Below, in pieces: positions 27,436-37,151 of a stretch of DNA of 64,000 bases; within the stretch, counting starts at the first letter, position 1; every line of letters starts with the position of its first letter. The notes below the pieces were generated by a model that saw only the letters and a program-made list of their open reading frames with translations, made no database searches and was not told the DNA's origin. This DNA comes from Vreelandella arcis. GTDB taxonomy: Bacteria > Pseudomonadota > Gammaproteobacteria > Pseudomonadales > Halomonadaceae. Both the position numbers and the translations under genes were made by a program. Location: assembly GCF_900103865.1 (NCBI RefSeq), contig NZ_FNII01000006.1:186001-250000 (forward strand), in the 5' to 3' direction.

Positions 27436-27579
27436 TCGCGCGTCATGAAAAGCTGTGTCTTGAAAAACCATGGTTGCCGCCATATCCTGCTGGCTATTTT
27501 TAATGGGTAGGCGTTGGCATTACCACACGATTTCACCAAGGCCCGTGTGTGCGGGCCTTACTGACAAGGAGTGTTCACC

Positions 27580-29220
27580 TTGCCTGAACCACTCACTGTG
27601 CCGTCTTCATTAACGGCCACGGTCGATCGCTTGTTACCCAGCGCTCGGCTGGGTCGTCTCGGTCGCCTGCGCCGTGGGCTTGAGAAAGAAGGTCTGCGCG
27701 TTGATGCAAATGGCCACATTGCGCAAACGCCGCACCCGTACGCGTTGGGCTCTAAGTTAACCCATCCGCATATTACGACTGACTACTCTGAGGCGTTGTT
27801 AGAGTACATCACACCGGTTTTTTCGGAACCTCGGGAAGCACTGTGCTTTTTATCTGACCTGCACACTTTCTCCTATCATCACCTGGAAAACGAGTGGATC
27901 TGGCCGGGAAGCATGCCGTCGCGGTTGTCGGGTAATGACAGCGTGCCGATTGCCGATTACGGCTCTTCAAATGTCGGCACCATGAAATATGTTTACCGTA
28001 AAGGGCTCGACGTGCGCTACGGGCGCATCATGCAGGCTATTGCCGGGGTGCATTATAACGTCTCGTTACCCGACAATATGTGGCAGGCGCTGCGTGAGTT
28101 GGAAGAGGCGACGAATGTATCCTTCAACGATTATCGCTCGACCCGCTACTTCAGCATGATTCGGCATTTCCGTCGCCACAGTTGGTTGCTGCTATACCTC
28201 TTTGGAGCTTCCCCTGCGGTGGATAAAAGCTTTTTGCCGGAGGGCCAGGTGCCCGAAAAGCTCAAGCCGTTAAGCGACGATACCTACTATGCCCCCTACG
28301 CCACGACGTTGCGCATGTCGGATTTGGGCTATCAAAACAAGGTACAGTCGCAGTTAAAAATTTGCTTCAACTCGCTGTCCAACTATGTGAATACACTTCG
28401 CCATGCGATTTCATCACCTTGGCCGGATTATCAAAAGCTAGGTGTAAAAACAGGCGACGAATGGCAGCAGCTTAATGCCAATATTCTGCAAATCGAGAAC
28501 GAGTACTACAGCGATATTCGCCCCAAGCGGGTTGCAAAACATAACGAAACACCCAGCCAAGCACTGGAAGCCCGGGGCGTGGAATACATCGAAATCCGTT
28601 GTTTGGATTTAAATCCTTTTGCCCCGCTGGGTATTGACGAAACCCAGATGCGCTTTGTCGATACCTTCCTAATGTGGTGTTTGCTAAGCGACAGCCCGTG
28701 GATCTCGGATGAAGAGTGCGACCGGTTGGATGACAACCGTCGCTTAGTCGTGGAGCGCGGGCGAGACCCGGCCCTGACGCTGATTAACGACGGCGAAACC
28801 ACGACCGTCCGGCAGTGGGGCGAGCAAATGTTTGCTGAAATGGCAGAAGTCGCGCGGCTACTGGATGCGGTAGAAGACGGCACGCCGCATGCAGCGGCAC
28901 TAGAGGCGCTCGCGCCGCGTCTCAAAGATCCCTCGTTAACGCCATCGGCTCAGTTGCTGGCGCAACTGCAAGCCGGCAACGGCTCACTCAGCGATACACT
29001 ATTAAGCCTTGCCCAAGCCCAGGGCGTCGAGCTTAAAACCACGCCCATGCAGCGTTCGCGCGAAGCGTTATTAGCTCAGTTGGTTGATACCTCCCATCAA
29101 CAACAGCACGATATCGAAGCCGATGATCAGGTGAGCTTTGACGAATTTTTATACGACTACTTTGCCCAAGCGCGGGAGTCGCGGATGTTATCGCCACTGC
29201 CAATGGAGAATAAACCATGA
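27580..29220 (+). CDS. gshA: Glutamate-cysteine ligase
   Basis: First enzyme of glutathione synthesis: joins the gamma-carboxyl of glutamate to cysteine with ATP. The 546 residues match the gammaproteobacterial GshA type, with GLEKEGLRVDANGHIAQTPH near residue 30, DYSEALLEYITPVF near 68, HYNVSLPDNMW near 158 and VEYIEIRCLDLNPFAPLGI near 335. The start chosen is the TTG at 27580, eight bases after AAGGAG; the GTG at 27571 overlaps this ribosome binding site. E. coli gshA also starts with TTG. The stop overlaps the dsbB start (ATGA). Confidence 0.94.
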   Translation: MPEPLTVPSSLTATVDRLLPSARLGRLGRLRRGLEKEGLRVDANGHIAQTPHPYALGSKLTHPHITTDYSEALLEYITPVFSEPREALCFLSDLHTFSYHHLENEWIWPGSMPSRLSGNDSVPIADYGSSNVGTMKYVYRKGLDVRYGRIMQAIAGVHYNVSLPDNMWQALRELEEATNVSFNDYRSTRYFSMIRHFRRHSWLLLYLFGASPAVDKSFLPEGQVPEKLKPLSDDTYYAPYATTLRMSDLGYQNKVQSQLKICFNSLSNYVNTLRHAISSPWPDYQKLGVKTGDEWQQLNANILQIENEYYSDIRPKRVAKHNETPSQALEARGVEYIEIRCLDLNPFAPLGIDETQMRFVDTFLMWCLLSDSPWISDEECDRLDDNRRLVVERGRDPALTLINDGETTTVRQWGEQMFAEMAEVARLLDAVEDGTPHAAALEALAPRLKDPSLTPSAQLLAQLQAGNGSLSDTLLSLAQAQGVELKTTPMQRSREALLAQLVDTSHQQQHDIEADDQVSFDEFLYDYFAQARESRMLSPLPMENKP

Positions 29221-29732
29221 AAACGCCGTCTATTCGTCCAGCGGCGCTGTTGGGGGTCGCTTTTTGTATCTTGATGATGGCGGTCGCGTTGGGGCTTGAG
29301 CATCTGGGTGGATTGGAACCTTGCCCGCTATGTATATTCCAGCGCGTGGCCGTGATAGCGACCGCGTTAGTGTTATTGATAGCCACGCTGCATAACCCCG
29401 CTGGACGGGCCGGCAAAGTGGTATACGGCGTGTTGGGGCTTTTGACGGCTGGTACAGGGGCCTTTATCGCAGGTCGCCATGTCTGGCTACAATCGTTGCC
29501 CGCTGATGAAGTGCCTTCCTGCGGCCCAGGCTTGGATTACATGATGGATATTTTGCCGATGCAGGAGGTCGTCGCCATGGTTCTGACCGGCTCAGGCGAG
29601 TGCGCCAATATAGACTTCAGCCTATGGGGACTATCGCTACCGGCGTGGACGCTGATTGGCTTTGCACTACTGTTGCTCATACCACTACGTATGATTGTAC
29701 TAGCGCGCCAGCGCGCAATGCTGTTCAGTTAA
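29217..29732 (+). CDS. dsbB: Disulfide bond formation protein B
   Basis: Inner-membrane quinone reductase that reoxidises DsbA. 171 residues with four membrane segments. The first redox pair is in EPCPLCIFQRVAV near residue 40, the family signature; the second periplasmic loop has cysteines in VPSCGPGLDYM near 102 and GSGECANIDF near 128. It overlaps gshA by four bases, so a glutathione gene and a disulfide gene share a transcript, which makes sense for thiol balance but is inference. Confidence 0.92.
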   Translation: MKTPSIRPAALLGVAFCILMMAVALGLEHLGGLEPCPLCIFQRVAVIATALVLLIATLHNPAGRAGKVVYGVLGLLTAGTGAFIAGRHVWLQSLPADEVPSCGPGLDYMMDILPMQEVVAMVLTGSGECANIDFSLWGLSLPAWTLIGFALLLLIPLRMIVLARQRAMLFS

Positions 29733-29839
29733 TAGGCTTAACCCAATATTAAGGAAACCATTCTGGCCAGGATTGACAGGGCCGAGTGGAAAAGCGAGTC
29801 TAGCTTTGTTAACGGTGGCGACAAGCAAGGAGAAGCCCC

Positions 29840-30328
29840 ATGCTCGAAGATTGCAAGAATGCCCAGGAGCGCTGGGGTGGCGTTCACAGCCTAATTGACC
29901 GGTGGCTGCAGCAACGTCGTGATTTATTGGTAAGTTTTATCGAGCTAAAAGAGGCCTGTGACGCAGAACTCGAAAGCGTCAGCAAGTCGCGCATTGATCA
30001 TTTCAGCGAATCGCTGATGGATTATATCAGCGCGGGGCACTTTGAAATTTACCCCCAGCTTGCCGAGGAGGCCCGCGCCTTCAACGATGAAAGCGCGCTT
30101 CAAACGGCAGAAAAACTGCTCGAGCGTCTGGAGATGTCAACGGAGATGGTGCTGGCGTTCGATACCGATTACGCCTCATCGGTGAGTTGCCAGCAAAACC
30201 TTGCGCGGCTGCCTGCCTGGATAGATCGGCTGGCGCGTGGTTTAACCGAGCGCTTTGCTCTGGAAGATCAGCTCATCGCCCGCCTGCACGCAGCACACAG
30301 CCCCGAAACATCCAACGCCCCCGCCTGA
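29840..30328 (+). CDS. rsd: Regulator of sigma D, Rsd/AlgQ family
   Basis: Anti-sigma factor of 162 residues that binds the housekeeping sigma-70 and favours alternative sigma factors. The family pattern is seen: RWGGVHSLIDRWLQQRRDLL near residue 11, the helix with ELKEACDAELESVSKSRI near 34, HFSESLMDYISAGHFEIYPQ near 55, and the C-terminal LEDQLIARLH. AAGGAGAAG precedes the ATG. It converges with the RND pump gene across the REP-like array. Confidence 0.88.
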   Translation: MLEDCKNAQERWGGVHSLIDRWLQQRRDLLVSFIELKEACDAELESVSKSRIDHFSESLMDYISAGHFEIYPQLAEEARAFNDESALQTAEKLLERLEMSTEMVLAFDTDYASSVSCQQNLARLPAWIDRLARGLTERFALEDQLIARLHAAHSPETSNAPA

Positions 30329-30372
30329 TAATAATAATCGTGCCGCCGCAGTTTAACGCTTGTAGATGACCT

Positions 30373-30773
30373 GATCGCCCGACAAGTCGGGCTCCTACAT
30401 GGGCCCTGTGCATGCATTGGGTTTGTAGGAGCGCAATTCATTGCGCGATCAGGAATCATCGAGGCGCCGAGGGTGATTGCTTGTAGATGGCCTGATCGCC
30501 CGACAAGTCTGGCTCTTACAAGGGCTAGGTGCATGCATTGGTTTTCGTAGGAGCCTAATTCATTGGGCGATCAGCAATGATTGAGCCACCGCAGGTTATC
30601 GCCGACAAGTCTGGCTCTTACAGGGGCTAGCTGCATGCATTGGGTTTTGTAAGAGCTCAACTTGTTGAGCGATCATGACGGATCGGGCCGCCGCAGGTTA
30701 TCGCCCGACAAGTTGGGCTCATACAGGGCTGTATGCATTGGGTTTGTAGGAGCGCAATTCATTGCGCGATCAG
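30373..30773. repeat. Four-unit REP/BIME-like repeat array
   Basis: Four units at about 30373-30452, 30494-30574, 30598-30676 and 30700-30773, spaced 102-121 bases. Each unit has two oppositely oriented copies of one element: outer ends GATCG and GCTCCTACA flank a hairpin of about 14 bases (CCCGACAAGTCGGG in one half, CGCAATTCATTGCG in the other). A conserved spacer with TGCATGCATTGG lies between. The linkers between units are also similar (GTGATTGCTTGTAGATGG). The GTAGGAGC core recalls REP sequences spread by RAYT transposases; no RAYT gene is in this window. It fills the gap between the convergent rsd and RND genes. Confidence 0.85.
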
Positions 30774-30807
30774 CAGTGATCATGGCGCCGAAAGTGATTG
30801 CTTGTTG

Positions 30808-33800
30808 TCAGCGCCATCGCCCCCCTATCACCAGCATGCAGGGTGTAAGCAGCAGCGTGAGCGCGGTGGCAAAGGTGAGTCCGCCGGCAATGGCGCTCGA
30901 CATCTGTGTCCACCATTGCGCTGAAGGCGCATTAAAGCCAAGCGCCGGGGCGAATAAATTAACGTTAATGCCGAGTACCATCGGCATTAACCCAAGCACC
31001 GTGGTGATGGCGGTAAGCAATACCGGGCGTAGGCGCAGGCTGCCTGCTTCCAACGCTGCCTCTGTTGGGGTTATACCTTGACCACGCAGTTCGTTGTAAG
31101 TGTCGATCAAGACGATATTGTTGTTCACCACGATCCCCGCCAGCGCGATGACCCCCATACCGACCATAACAATGCCAAACGCTTGGCCGGTGATCAGCAG
31201 CCCCATCAATACCCCAGCCGTCGAAAACACAATGGCCGAAAGCACCAGCACCGCCTGGTAATAGCTATTGAACTGGGTCACCAAAATCAATGCCATCAGG
31301 CCAATGGCAATCAAGAAGGCGCTCACTAGGAACTGCATCGATTCCTGCTGATCCTCCTGCTCCCCGGCTACGTTGACCATCAAGCCATCTGGCAGCTTAT
31401 CTTGGCCTGCGGCTAATAACGCTTGCAGGCGCTCGTCAGCCAAGTAGCCGGGCACTAAATCCGCCTCAATGGTAATTGCACGGCGCCCATCAATACGGTT
31501 CAGGGTGCCTACTTTGGGGGCAGGCGTAAACTCAACAAAGTGAGCAATCGGCACCTGACCACGCGGGGTGTTAATGGTTAAACGCTCAAGCTGGTTGAGC
31601 GTGCGCCAGTGTTCCGGCAATCGCACGCGAATATCGACTTCATCATTAGCGGTAGGAGGGCGGTAGCTAGCGACTTGTAGCCCTGTAGTGAGCAGTTGAA
31701 CGGCACTACCAATGGTGGTGATATCGGTGCCCATGCGGGCGGCCGCTTCTCGGTCGACGTTTACCTGCCACTCCACCCCAGGCAGGCTGCGGTTATCCTG
31801 AATGTCGGTGAAGCCGCCCAGCTCGCGCATCAGCGCGATAATTTGATCAACCCCAGCGTCGGCAATGTCGGGGTCGGTGGCACTCACTTCCAGCACAATG
31901 GGCTTCCCGCCGCCGGGGCCCATTTCCTGCTCCTGGAATTCCAGGATAATGCCGGGAATATCCTGGGTACGCTCAGCCATATCGTCCAGAATCACACGGG
32001 CAGGGCGGCGCTTGTGCCAGTCGATAAACTGAAACTGCAGCATCCCAATGACATCGTTGCCCATTTGCTGGTTGGGTACCGCAAAAGAGCGGGCATATAG
32101 CGCTTCGACTTCCCCCATGTCGCCCAGCCGGTGTTCTACTCGCCGTAGAATGGCATCGGTTTCTTCGGCGGAAAAATCGCCGCGGGCGCGCACCAGCACT
32201 TGGGCGCTGTCGGGCTCTACGTTGGGGAAAAAATCAACGCCGTGATTAAATCGGGCATAGCCGGTGTACAGCAGCGCAATTAGCAGTAGTGCAAATAGCA
32301 GCACCCAAGCGGGGTGCTGCAATAAGCGCCCCAGCACGCGGCGATAGCCACGCCCAAGCGCCGTACTTTCGTTAATGGGGCCAGCACTTGCAGGGGCTGA
32401 GTGAGACGTACGGGTAAACAACCGCCCTAGGGTGGGCAAAAACACCAGTGCCATGGCCAGCGATGCGAGTAGGCATAAGATGACCGTTGCTGGCAGGTAC
32501 TTCATGAACTGTCCCACCACGCCGGGCCAAAACAGCAGCGGCAGAAATACCGCCAGTGTGGTGGCGGTGGACGCAATCACCGGCCAGCTCATTCGAGTTG
32601 CCGCGTTTAACCATGCCTGATGGGGTGTTTGCCCTTCATGGAGGTGGCGATCGGCCAGCTCGCTGACCACAATGGCGCCATCCACCAACATGCCCGCTAC
32701 CAAAATCAGCCCGAACAACACCACAATATTGAGCGTAAAACCAAACGCCCAGATCAATAGAATACCGGTTAAAAAAGCGCCGGGGATGGTGAGGCCGACC
32801 AGCAGTGCCATACGCCAGCCCATTACCGCCACCACCACAATCAGCACTAGCACGACGGCGGTTACCACGTTGTTCAATAGCTCAGAGAGCATGTTTTCTA
32901 CGGTCTCTGATTCGTCCAAAATCGTGGTTATACGCAACTGTTCGGGCAGTAGGTCATCCGCTTGGGCAAAGCGATCCCGAACTGCTTCAATGGTGGCGAT
33001 AATATTTGCCCCGGCACGTTTGGAAATCTCCAGTACTACCGCAGGCTGGCCATCAATGCGCGCAAACCCTTCCGGATCTTTGAAGGTGGGGTTGATCCAC
33101 GCCACGTCGCCAAAGGTGACCACCTGGTCATCGTCAACCTTCACCGGCATGTTCATAACATCGTTTAACGATTCGATAATGCCAGGGACTTTTAGCGCCA
33201 GTCGCCCCGCGCCGGTATCCAAACTACCCGCTGCCACCAAGCGGTTATTGCGTGAAACCCGATTAAATAGCGTATCGAAATCAACGCTATAGCTGTCTAG
33301 AACCAGCGGGTCGACGACAATTTCCAAAAGGTCTTCCCGCTCACCGGCAATATCGACTTCCAGCACATCCGCAATGCCTTCAATTTCCTCCTTCATGCGG
33401 CGTGCAATGGTCATGCGTTCGCGGGTGTCCAGTGCTCCGGAAAGCCCGATGCTCAGCACCGGAAACTCGGAGACGTTGACCTCCATCACCCGCGGCTCTT
33501 CGGCCTCATCCGGTAGACTGCTACGCGCGATATCAACGCGCTCGCGCACATCGGAAAGCGCCGTGTCGGGGTCAAAGCCAGGGTCGAACTCCAGGGTAAC
33601 CGAGCCATGCCCCTGGTTGGACTGCGCGGTAAACTTGCGTAGCCCTTCAATCCCTCGCAGTTCTTGCTCCATCGGGCGGATCAGCAGCCGTTCGGCGTCT
33701 TCAGGGCTAACACCTTCTAATGAAAGCGAGACATAAATAATCGGGATGGTAACGTCGGGATTGGCTTCCTTGGGGATCACCTGCCAAGCGGTGGTGCCCG

Positions 33801-33879
33801 CCAGCAATAGCCCGACCAGTAACAGAAGGGTGGTGCGCGTGTGGGTGAGCGCCGTATTAATCAACTGACGCATGACCAC
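30808..33879 (-). CDS. RND efflux pump inner-membrane permease (AcrB/HAE1 type)
   Basis: Proton-driven drug or toxic-compound exporter of 1023 residues. Two repeats, each with a first membrane helix, a large periplasmic loop and five further helices; for example VIPKEANPDVTIPIIYVSLS near residue 33 and the conserved helix-4 region GMLVDGAIVVSELADRHLHE near 405 that holds the proton-relay aspartate. The second half has VIALAGIVVNNNIVLIDTYN near 925, where the usual charged pair is replaced by asparagines as in this subfamily. It starts inside the adaptor gene (23-base overlap) with GGAAGG as ribosome binding site. No outer-membrane channel gene follows; it probably uses a channel encoded elsewhere. 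Confidence 0.92.
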   Translation of the reverse strand: MVMRQLINTALTHTRTTLLLLVGLLLAGTTAWQVIPKEANPDVTIPIIYVSLSLEGVSPEDAERLLIRPMEQELRGIEGLRKFTAQSNQGHGSVTLEFDPGFDPDTALSDVRERVDIARSSLPDEAEEPRVMEVNVSEFPVLSIGLSGALDTRERMTIARRMKEEIEGIADVLEVDIAGEREDLLEIVVDPLVLDSYSVDFDTLFNRVSRNNRLVAAGSLDTGAGRLALKVPGIIESLNDVMNMPVKVDDDQVVTFGDVAWINPTFKDPEGFARIDGQPAVVLEISKRAGANIIATIEAVRDRFAQADDLLPEQLRITTILDESETVENMLSELLNNVVTAVVLVLIVVVAVMGWRMALLVGLTIPGAFLTGILLIWAFGFTLNIVVLFGLILVAGMLVDGAIVVSELADRHLHEGQTPHQAWLNAATRMSWPVIASTATTLAVFLPLLFWPGVVGQFMKYLPATVILCLLASLAMALVFLPTLGRLFTRTSHSAPASAGPINESTALGRGYRRVLGRLLQHPAWVLLFALLLIALLYTGYARFNHGVDFFPNVEPDSAQVLVRARGDFSAEETDAILRRVEHRLGDMGEVEALYARSFAVPNQQMGNDVIGMLQFQFIDWHKRRPARVILDDMAERTQDIPGIILEFQEQEMGPGGGKPIVLEVSATDPDIADAGVDQIIALMRELGGFTDIQDNRSLPGVEWQVNVDREAAARMGTDITTIGSAVQLLTTGLQVASYRPPTANDEVDIRVRLPEHWRTLNQLERLTINTPRGQVPIAHFVEFTPAPKVGTLNRIDGRRAITIEADLVPGYLADERLQALLAAGQDKLPDGLMVNVAGEQEDQQESMQFLVSAFLIAIGLMALILVTQFNSYYQAVLVLSAIVFSTAGVLMGLLITGQAFGIVMVGMGVIALAGIVVNNNIVLIDTYNELRGQGITPTEAALEAGSLRLRPVLLTAITTVLGLMPMVLGINVNLFAPALGFNAPSAQWWTQMSSAIAGGLTFATALTLLLTPCMLVIGGRWR

Positions 33880-34948
33880 CTTCCTGAACAGGCACGGGCG
33901 TTACTCTCTCGCCTGGGCTGACTAAGCCTGCCCCAAGGGTAATCAACTCAACGGGATCGGGCAGGCCAGTAACGTAAGCACGTTCGGTACCAGCGCTGAC
34001 TAACTCAATGGCGGTTTGGGCAACGCGGTTATCTTCAACAATATGTTTGATGGCTAATTGACCCTGCTCGTTGAGGTTGAACAGGGCGGGTGACAGTGTA
34101 TGAACCTGGCGTGGCGGAAGCGTCACAGTGAATTCGGCGCTGCCCCCCGCCAAGCGCAGCCTATCAGGGTTGTCCAGCATCACTTCGATATAAAACGTTC
34201 GGGTGGCTTCGTCGGCACGGCGGCTAATGTAAGACACCTCGCCAGAAAGCGAGTGGCCATTGAGTAGCCGCGCGGTGACCGGCAGGCCAACGCTCAAATC
34301 GCCTATCTGCTGTTGGGAGACCCAGGCGGTGCCGGTTAAGCGGCGATCATCAATCAGTCTTGCCCACTCCTCGCCAGGCTGCAGCAAATCGCCAAGCTCT
34401 ACTTGCACGCGGTCAAGCATGCCTGCAAAGGGTGCAGTGGGGCGGGTATCGCTTAGTTGTTTTTCCAGTTGGGCCACTTGCGCGGCGCTGGCGCTGAGCG
34501 CGCTTTGCCGACGTAGCAGCTCCGGCTGGGAAATCAGCTCGCGGTTGCGTAGGCTTTGGGCACCCGCAAGCTCTGCCTCAGCGAGGGCCCGTTCATCGCG
34601 TGCCTGCTGTAACCGCTGAGGGAGGGCATCGTTATTCAGCACCAGTAGCGTTTCCCCCTGGCTGACCATTTCCCCCTGGGTCACGGGCTTTTCCGCCACA
34701 TAGCCGGTTACGTTGGCGCGCAGCCGTGTTTCGCGTTGGGCGGTAAGTTGGCCTTGCAACACCTGTTGGGGAACATACGGGGTGCTTTGCTGGGTGATTA
34801 CTTCCACCCGAGGCGTTGTGTCGCGTTCAGTGGCGTTTGATTCAGGTGGCGTGCTTTGGAAATGCTGGAAATCGCCAACCGCCAGCCATATCCCCAATAC
34901 CAGTACGAGGAGGCTGGCCAGGGCGTAAGAGATGGGGATTCGTCGCAT
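33857..34948 (-). CDS. RND efflux periplasmic adaptor subunit
   Basis: Membrane fusion protein of 363 residues linking the RND pump to an outer-membrane channel. The N-terminus (residues 8-28) is a single hydrophobic anchor. The lipoyl-like region begins LRANVTGYVAEKPVTQGEMV near residue 80, then a short coiled-coil hairpin (RLQQARDERALAEAELAGA ... ASAAQVAQLEKQL), then the second lipoyl half with DTRPTAPFAGMLDRVQVELG near 170 and the beta-barrel. It overlaps the pump gene and shares its promoter, which must lie in the 257 bases between this gene and mdh. Confidence 0.9.
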   Translation of the reverse strand: MRRIPISYALASLLVLVLGIWLAVGDFQHFQSTPPESNATERDTTPRVEVITQQSTPYVPQQVLQGQLTAQRETRLRANVTGYVAEKPVTQGEMVSQGETLLVLNNDALPQRLQQARDERALAEAELAGAQSLRNRELISQPELLRRQSALSASAAQVAQLEKQLSDTRPTAPFAGMLDRVQVELGDLLQPGEEWARLIDDRRLTGTAWVSQQQIGDLSVGLPVTARLLNGHSLSGEVSYISRRADEATRTFYIEVMLDNPDRLRLAGGSAEFTVTLPPRQVHTLSPALFNLNEQGQLAIKHIVEDNRVAQTAIELVSAGTERAYVTGLPDPVELITLGAGLVSPGERVTPVPVQEGGHASVD

Positions 34949-35205
34949 GGGGTATTGATATCCCTAGTAACCCAAAAAATATGTCGCAGGGTAAAGCGTC
35001 GTAAGGTAGAGCAAAGCAGAAAGCTAAGCTAAATACCCCGACATACCATAGCGCAACTGGCGTCTAGCGGCGAGTACCAAGCCGCTGTTTGGATTGGAGT
35101 CGTCTGTTTGTCTGATTGAGTTTTTTTTATCCTGGGCATACCATCTTCTGCTGAACCACTCCTCAGGCGAGAACCATCCCTAGGTTAACCAATCAAGGAG
35201 CAACG

Positions 35206-36180
35206 ATGAAAGATCCAGTACGTATTGCGATTACCGGCGGTGCCGGCCAGATCAGCTACTCTCTCATTTTCCGCATCGCCGCTGGCGACATGCTGGGGCC
35301 GGATCAGCCTGTTATTCTCCAACTGCTGGAAATTCCCCCGGCAATGGACGCCCTGAACGGCGTGGTCATGGAAGTTAACGACTGTGCCTTCCCGCTGGTA
35401 CAAGACATCGTCGCCACCGACGACCCCAACGTCGCGTTCAAAGACGCCGACTTCGCCCTGCTGGTCGGTGCACGTCCGCGTGGGCCGGGTATGGAGCGTA
35501 AAGATCTGCTCGAAGCCAACGCAGCGATCTTCTCCGTGCAAGGCAAAGCGCTGAACGACCACGCCAGCCGTGATGTGAAAGTGCTGGTAGTGGGTAACCC
35601 GGCCAACACCAACGCGCTAATCGCATCCTGCAACGCGCCGGATCTGGATGTCGGCCAGTTCACCGCCATGACGCGCCTGGATCACAACCGCGCCCTGACG
35701 CAGCTGGCTCAGAAAACCGGCAAGCACGTCACCGACGTTGAAGACTTGATCATCTGGGGCAACCACAGTGCTACCCAGTACCCGGATCTGGCCCAGTGCA
35801 AAGTCGACGGCAAGCCAGCGTTCGATCTGGTTCAGCGTGACTGGTACGAAAACGACTTTATCCCCACCGTGCAGCAGCGCGGCGCGGCGATTATCAAGGC
35901 ACGTGGCGCTTCCTCTGCCGCTTCTGCTGCCTCTTCCGCTATCGACCATATGCACGACTGGGCGCTGGGATCTAAAGGCATCGTCAGCATGGCCATTCCG
36001 TCCGACGGCAGCTACGGCATCGAAGAAGGCATCATCTACTCCTACCCAGTGCGTTGCCAGGGTGGCCAGTATGAAATTGTGCAAGGCTTTGAAATTGACC
36101 AATTCAGCCAAGAGAAGATGAAAGCTACCGAGAATGAGCTGCGCGAAGAGCGTGCGGCGGTTGAGCATCTGCTCGGCTAA
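35206..36180 (+). CDS. mdh: Malate dehydrogenase (NAD-dependent, cytosolic-type family)
   Basis: Citrate-cycle enzyme interconverting malate and oxaloacetate. 324 residues with the Rossmann motif [20 protein letters not shown] near residue 8, [19 protein letters not shown] near 87 (substrate arginines), [10 protein letters not shown] near 130, and the catalytic histidine in [13 protein letters not shown] near 185. This is the MDH type related to eukaryotic cytosolic enzymes and common in oceanospirilla and betaproteobacteria, not the E. coli type. CAAGGAG precedes the ATG. A terminator follows. Confidence 0.95.
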   Translation: MKDPVRIAITGGAGQISYSLIFRIAAGDMLGPDQPVILQLLEIPPAMDALNGVVMEVNDCAFPLVQDIVATDDPNVAFKDADFALLVGARPRGPGMERKDLLEANAAIFSVQGKALNDHASRDVKVLVVGNPANTNALIASCNAPDLDVGQFTAMTRLDHNRALTQLAQKTGKHVTDVEDLIIWGNHSATQYPDLAQCKVDGKPAFDLVQRDWYENDFIPTVQQRGAAIIKARGASSAASAASSAIDHMHDWALGSKGIVSMAIPSDGSYGIEEGIIYSYPVRCQGGQYEIVQGFEIDQFSQEKMKATENELREERAAVEHLLG

Positions 36181-36219
36181 ACGCTTTCGCTGCTGCTTTT
36201 ATATAAGCGCCAGTAACGC

Positions 36220-36252
36220 AAAACCCCGCAAGCCATGCTTGTGGGGTTTTTT
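36220..36252 (+). terminator. Rho-independent terminator of mdh
   Basis: Stem AAAACCCCGCAAG (36220-36232) with CTTGTGGGGTTTT (36238-36250), one G-T pair, followed by more T residues. The A tract on the left could also help end the leftward HAD gene. Confidence 0.85.
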
Positions 36253-36298
36253 ACATCTTACAAATCCTTTCACCGTTCACTATCCACTCTGCAATTTC

Positions 36299-36955
36299 TC
36301 AATCCCGCAGGCTCATTATCCGCCATTGGCGCTCTTCGGCGACGTTGCGTAGGGTGTCGTCGGGATCCACGGCGACCGGGTGGTCGACTTGCTCCAATAG
36401 CGGCAGGTCGTTGTGAGAATCGCTGTAAAACCATGCCTCGTCCATGCTCTGCTCTTGTTCCTCCAGCCACTGCTTAAGGCGGGTCACTTTACCTTCGCGA
36501 TAGCTAGGCACGCCCAGCGCGCGGCCGGTGTAATGGCCGTCAATACGTTCGGGCTCAACGGCAATCAGGTGGTCAACGCCCAAGCGCTTGGCAATCGGCT
36601 GGGTAATAAAGCGGTTCGTGGCGGTAATGATCAGCAGCGTATCGCCCTTGGTGCGGTGGCGGGCGAGTAATTCTTCCGCCTTAGGCAAAATATGCGGCTC
36701 GATTTTGCTAGCCATAAATTGCTGATGCCAGGCGGCCAGTTGTTCGGGGGTGTTGTCGGCGAGCGGCTTGAGCGCTACTTCCAAAAACGCCGCCATATCC
36801 AGGTTGCCCGCTTGGTAATCGGCCATAAAACGCTCGTTGGCTTCGCGGTAGGCAATAGGGTCTACCGCGCCTTGTTCGAGTAAAAACTCGCCCCAAGCGT
36901 GATCGCTATCGGTGGATAGCAATGTATTATCCAAATCGAAAATGGCCAGACTCAC
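36299..36955 (-). CDS. HAD-IB family phosphatase
   Basis: Phosphoserine-phosphatase-like HAD hydrolase of 218 residues. Motif I is IFDLDNTLLSTDSDH near residue 5, motif II is TLLIITATNRFITQPIA near 106, and motif IV is AWFYSDSHNDLPLLEQVD near 175. The GTG at 36955 is preferred as start because GGGGAG stands four bases upstream and the protein then begins MSLAIFDLDNT; longer ATG starts at 36976 and 36988 lack such a site. It is divergent from rppH. The substrate is not determined; related proteins act on phosphoserine-like or lipid phosphates. Confidence 0.85.
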   Translation of the reverse strand: MSLAIFDLDNTLLSTDSDHAWGEFLLEQGAVDPIAYREANERFMADYQAGNLDMAAFLEVALKPLADNTPEQLAAWHQQFMASKIEPHILPKAEELLARHRTKGDTLLIITATNRFITQPIAKRLGVDHLIAVEPERIDGHYTGRALGVPSYREGKVTRLKQWLEEQEQSMDEAWFYSDSHNDLPLLEQVDHPVAVDPDDTLRNVAEERQWRIMSLRD

Positions 36956-37151
36956 GGTGCTCCCCTTATCGTTCATAATGATTAACACAAGGCGTGTTAT
37001 TGGGCTTTAGCGGGGGCGGATTATCGCAGAGTCATCGGGGCTTTCCCACCAAGATAGCGCGTGCGTTGGTAAGTTAGCGTCATATTGTATTGATACGTCT
37101 GTTGTCCTTGTGGAAAAATGGCGATAACTGAAAATTTATAAGGTGATGTCC

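Noticed and set aside
30373..30773. CRISPR array
   Set aside because: The repeats are long, diverged and internally inverted, spaced 102-121 bases, and the spacers are also similar to each other. No cas gene is near. This fits REP/BIME elements, not CRISPR.
30662..31081. Open frame on the + strand over the repeat array and the pump gene end
   Set aside because: It is read out of the repeats and the antisense of the RND gene, has no ribosome binding site and no protein pattern.
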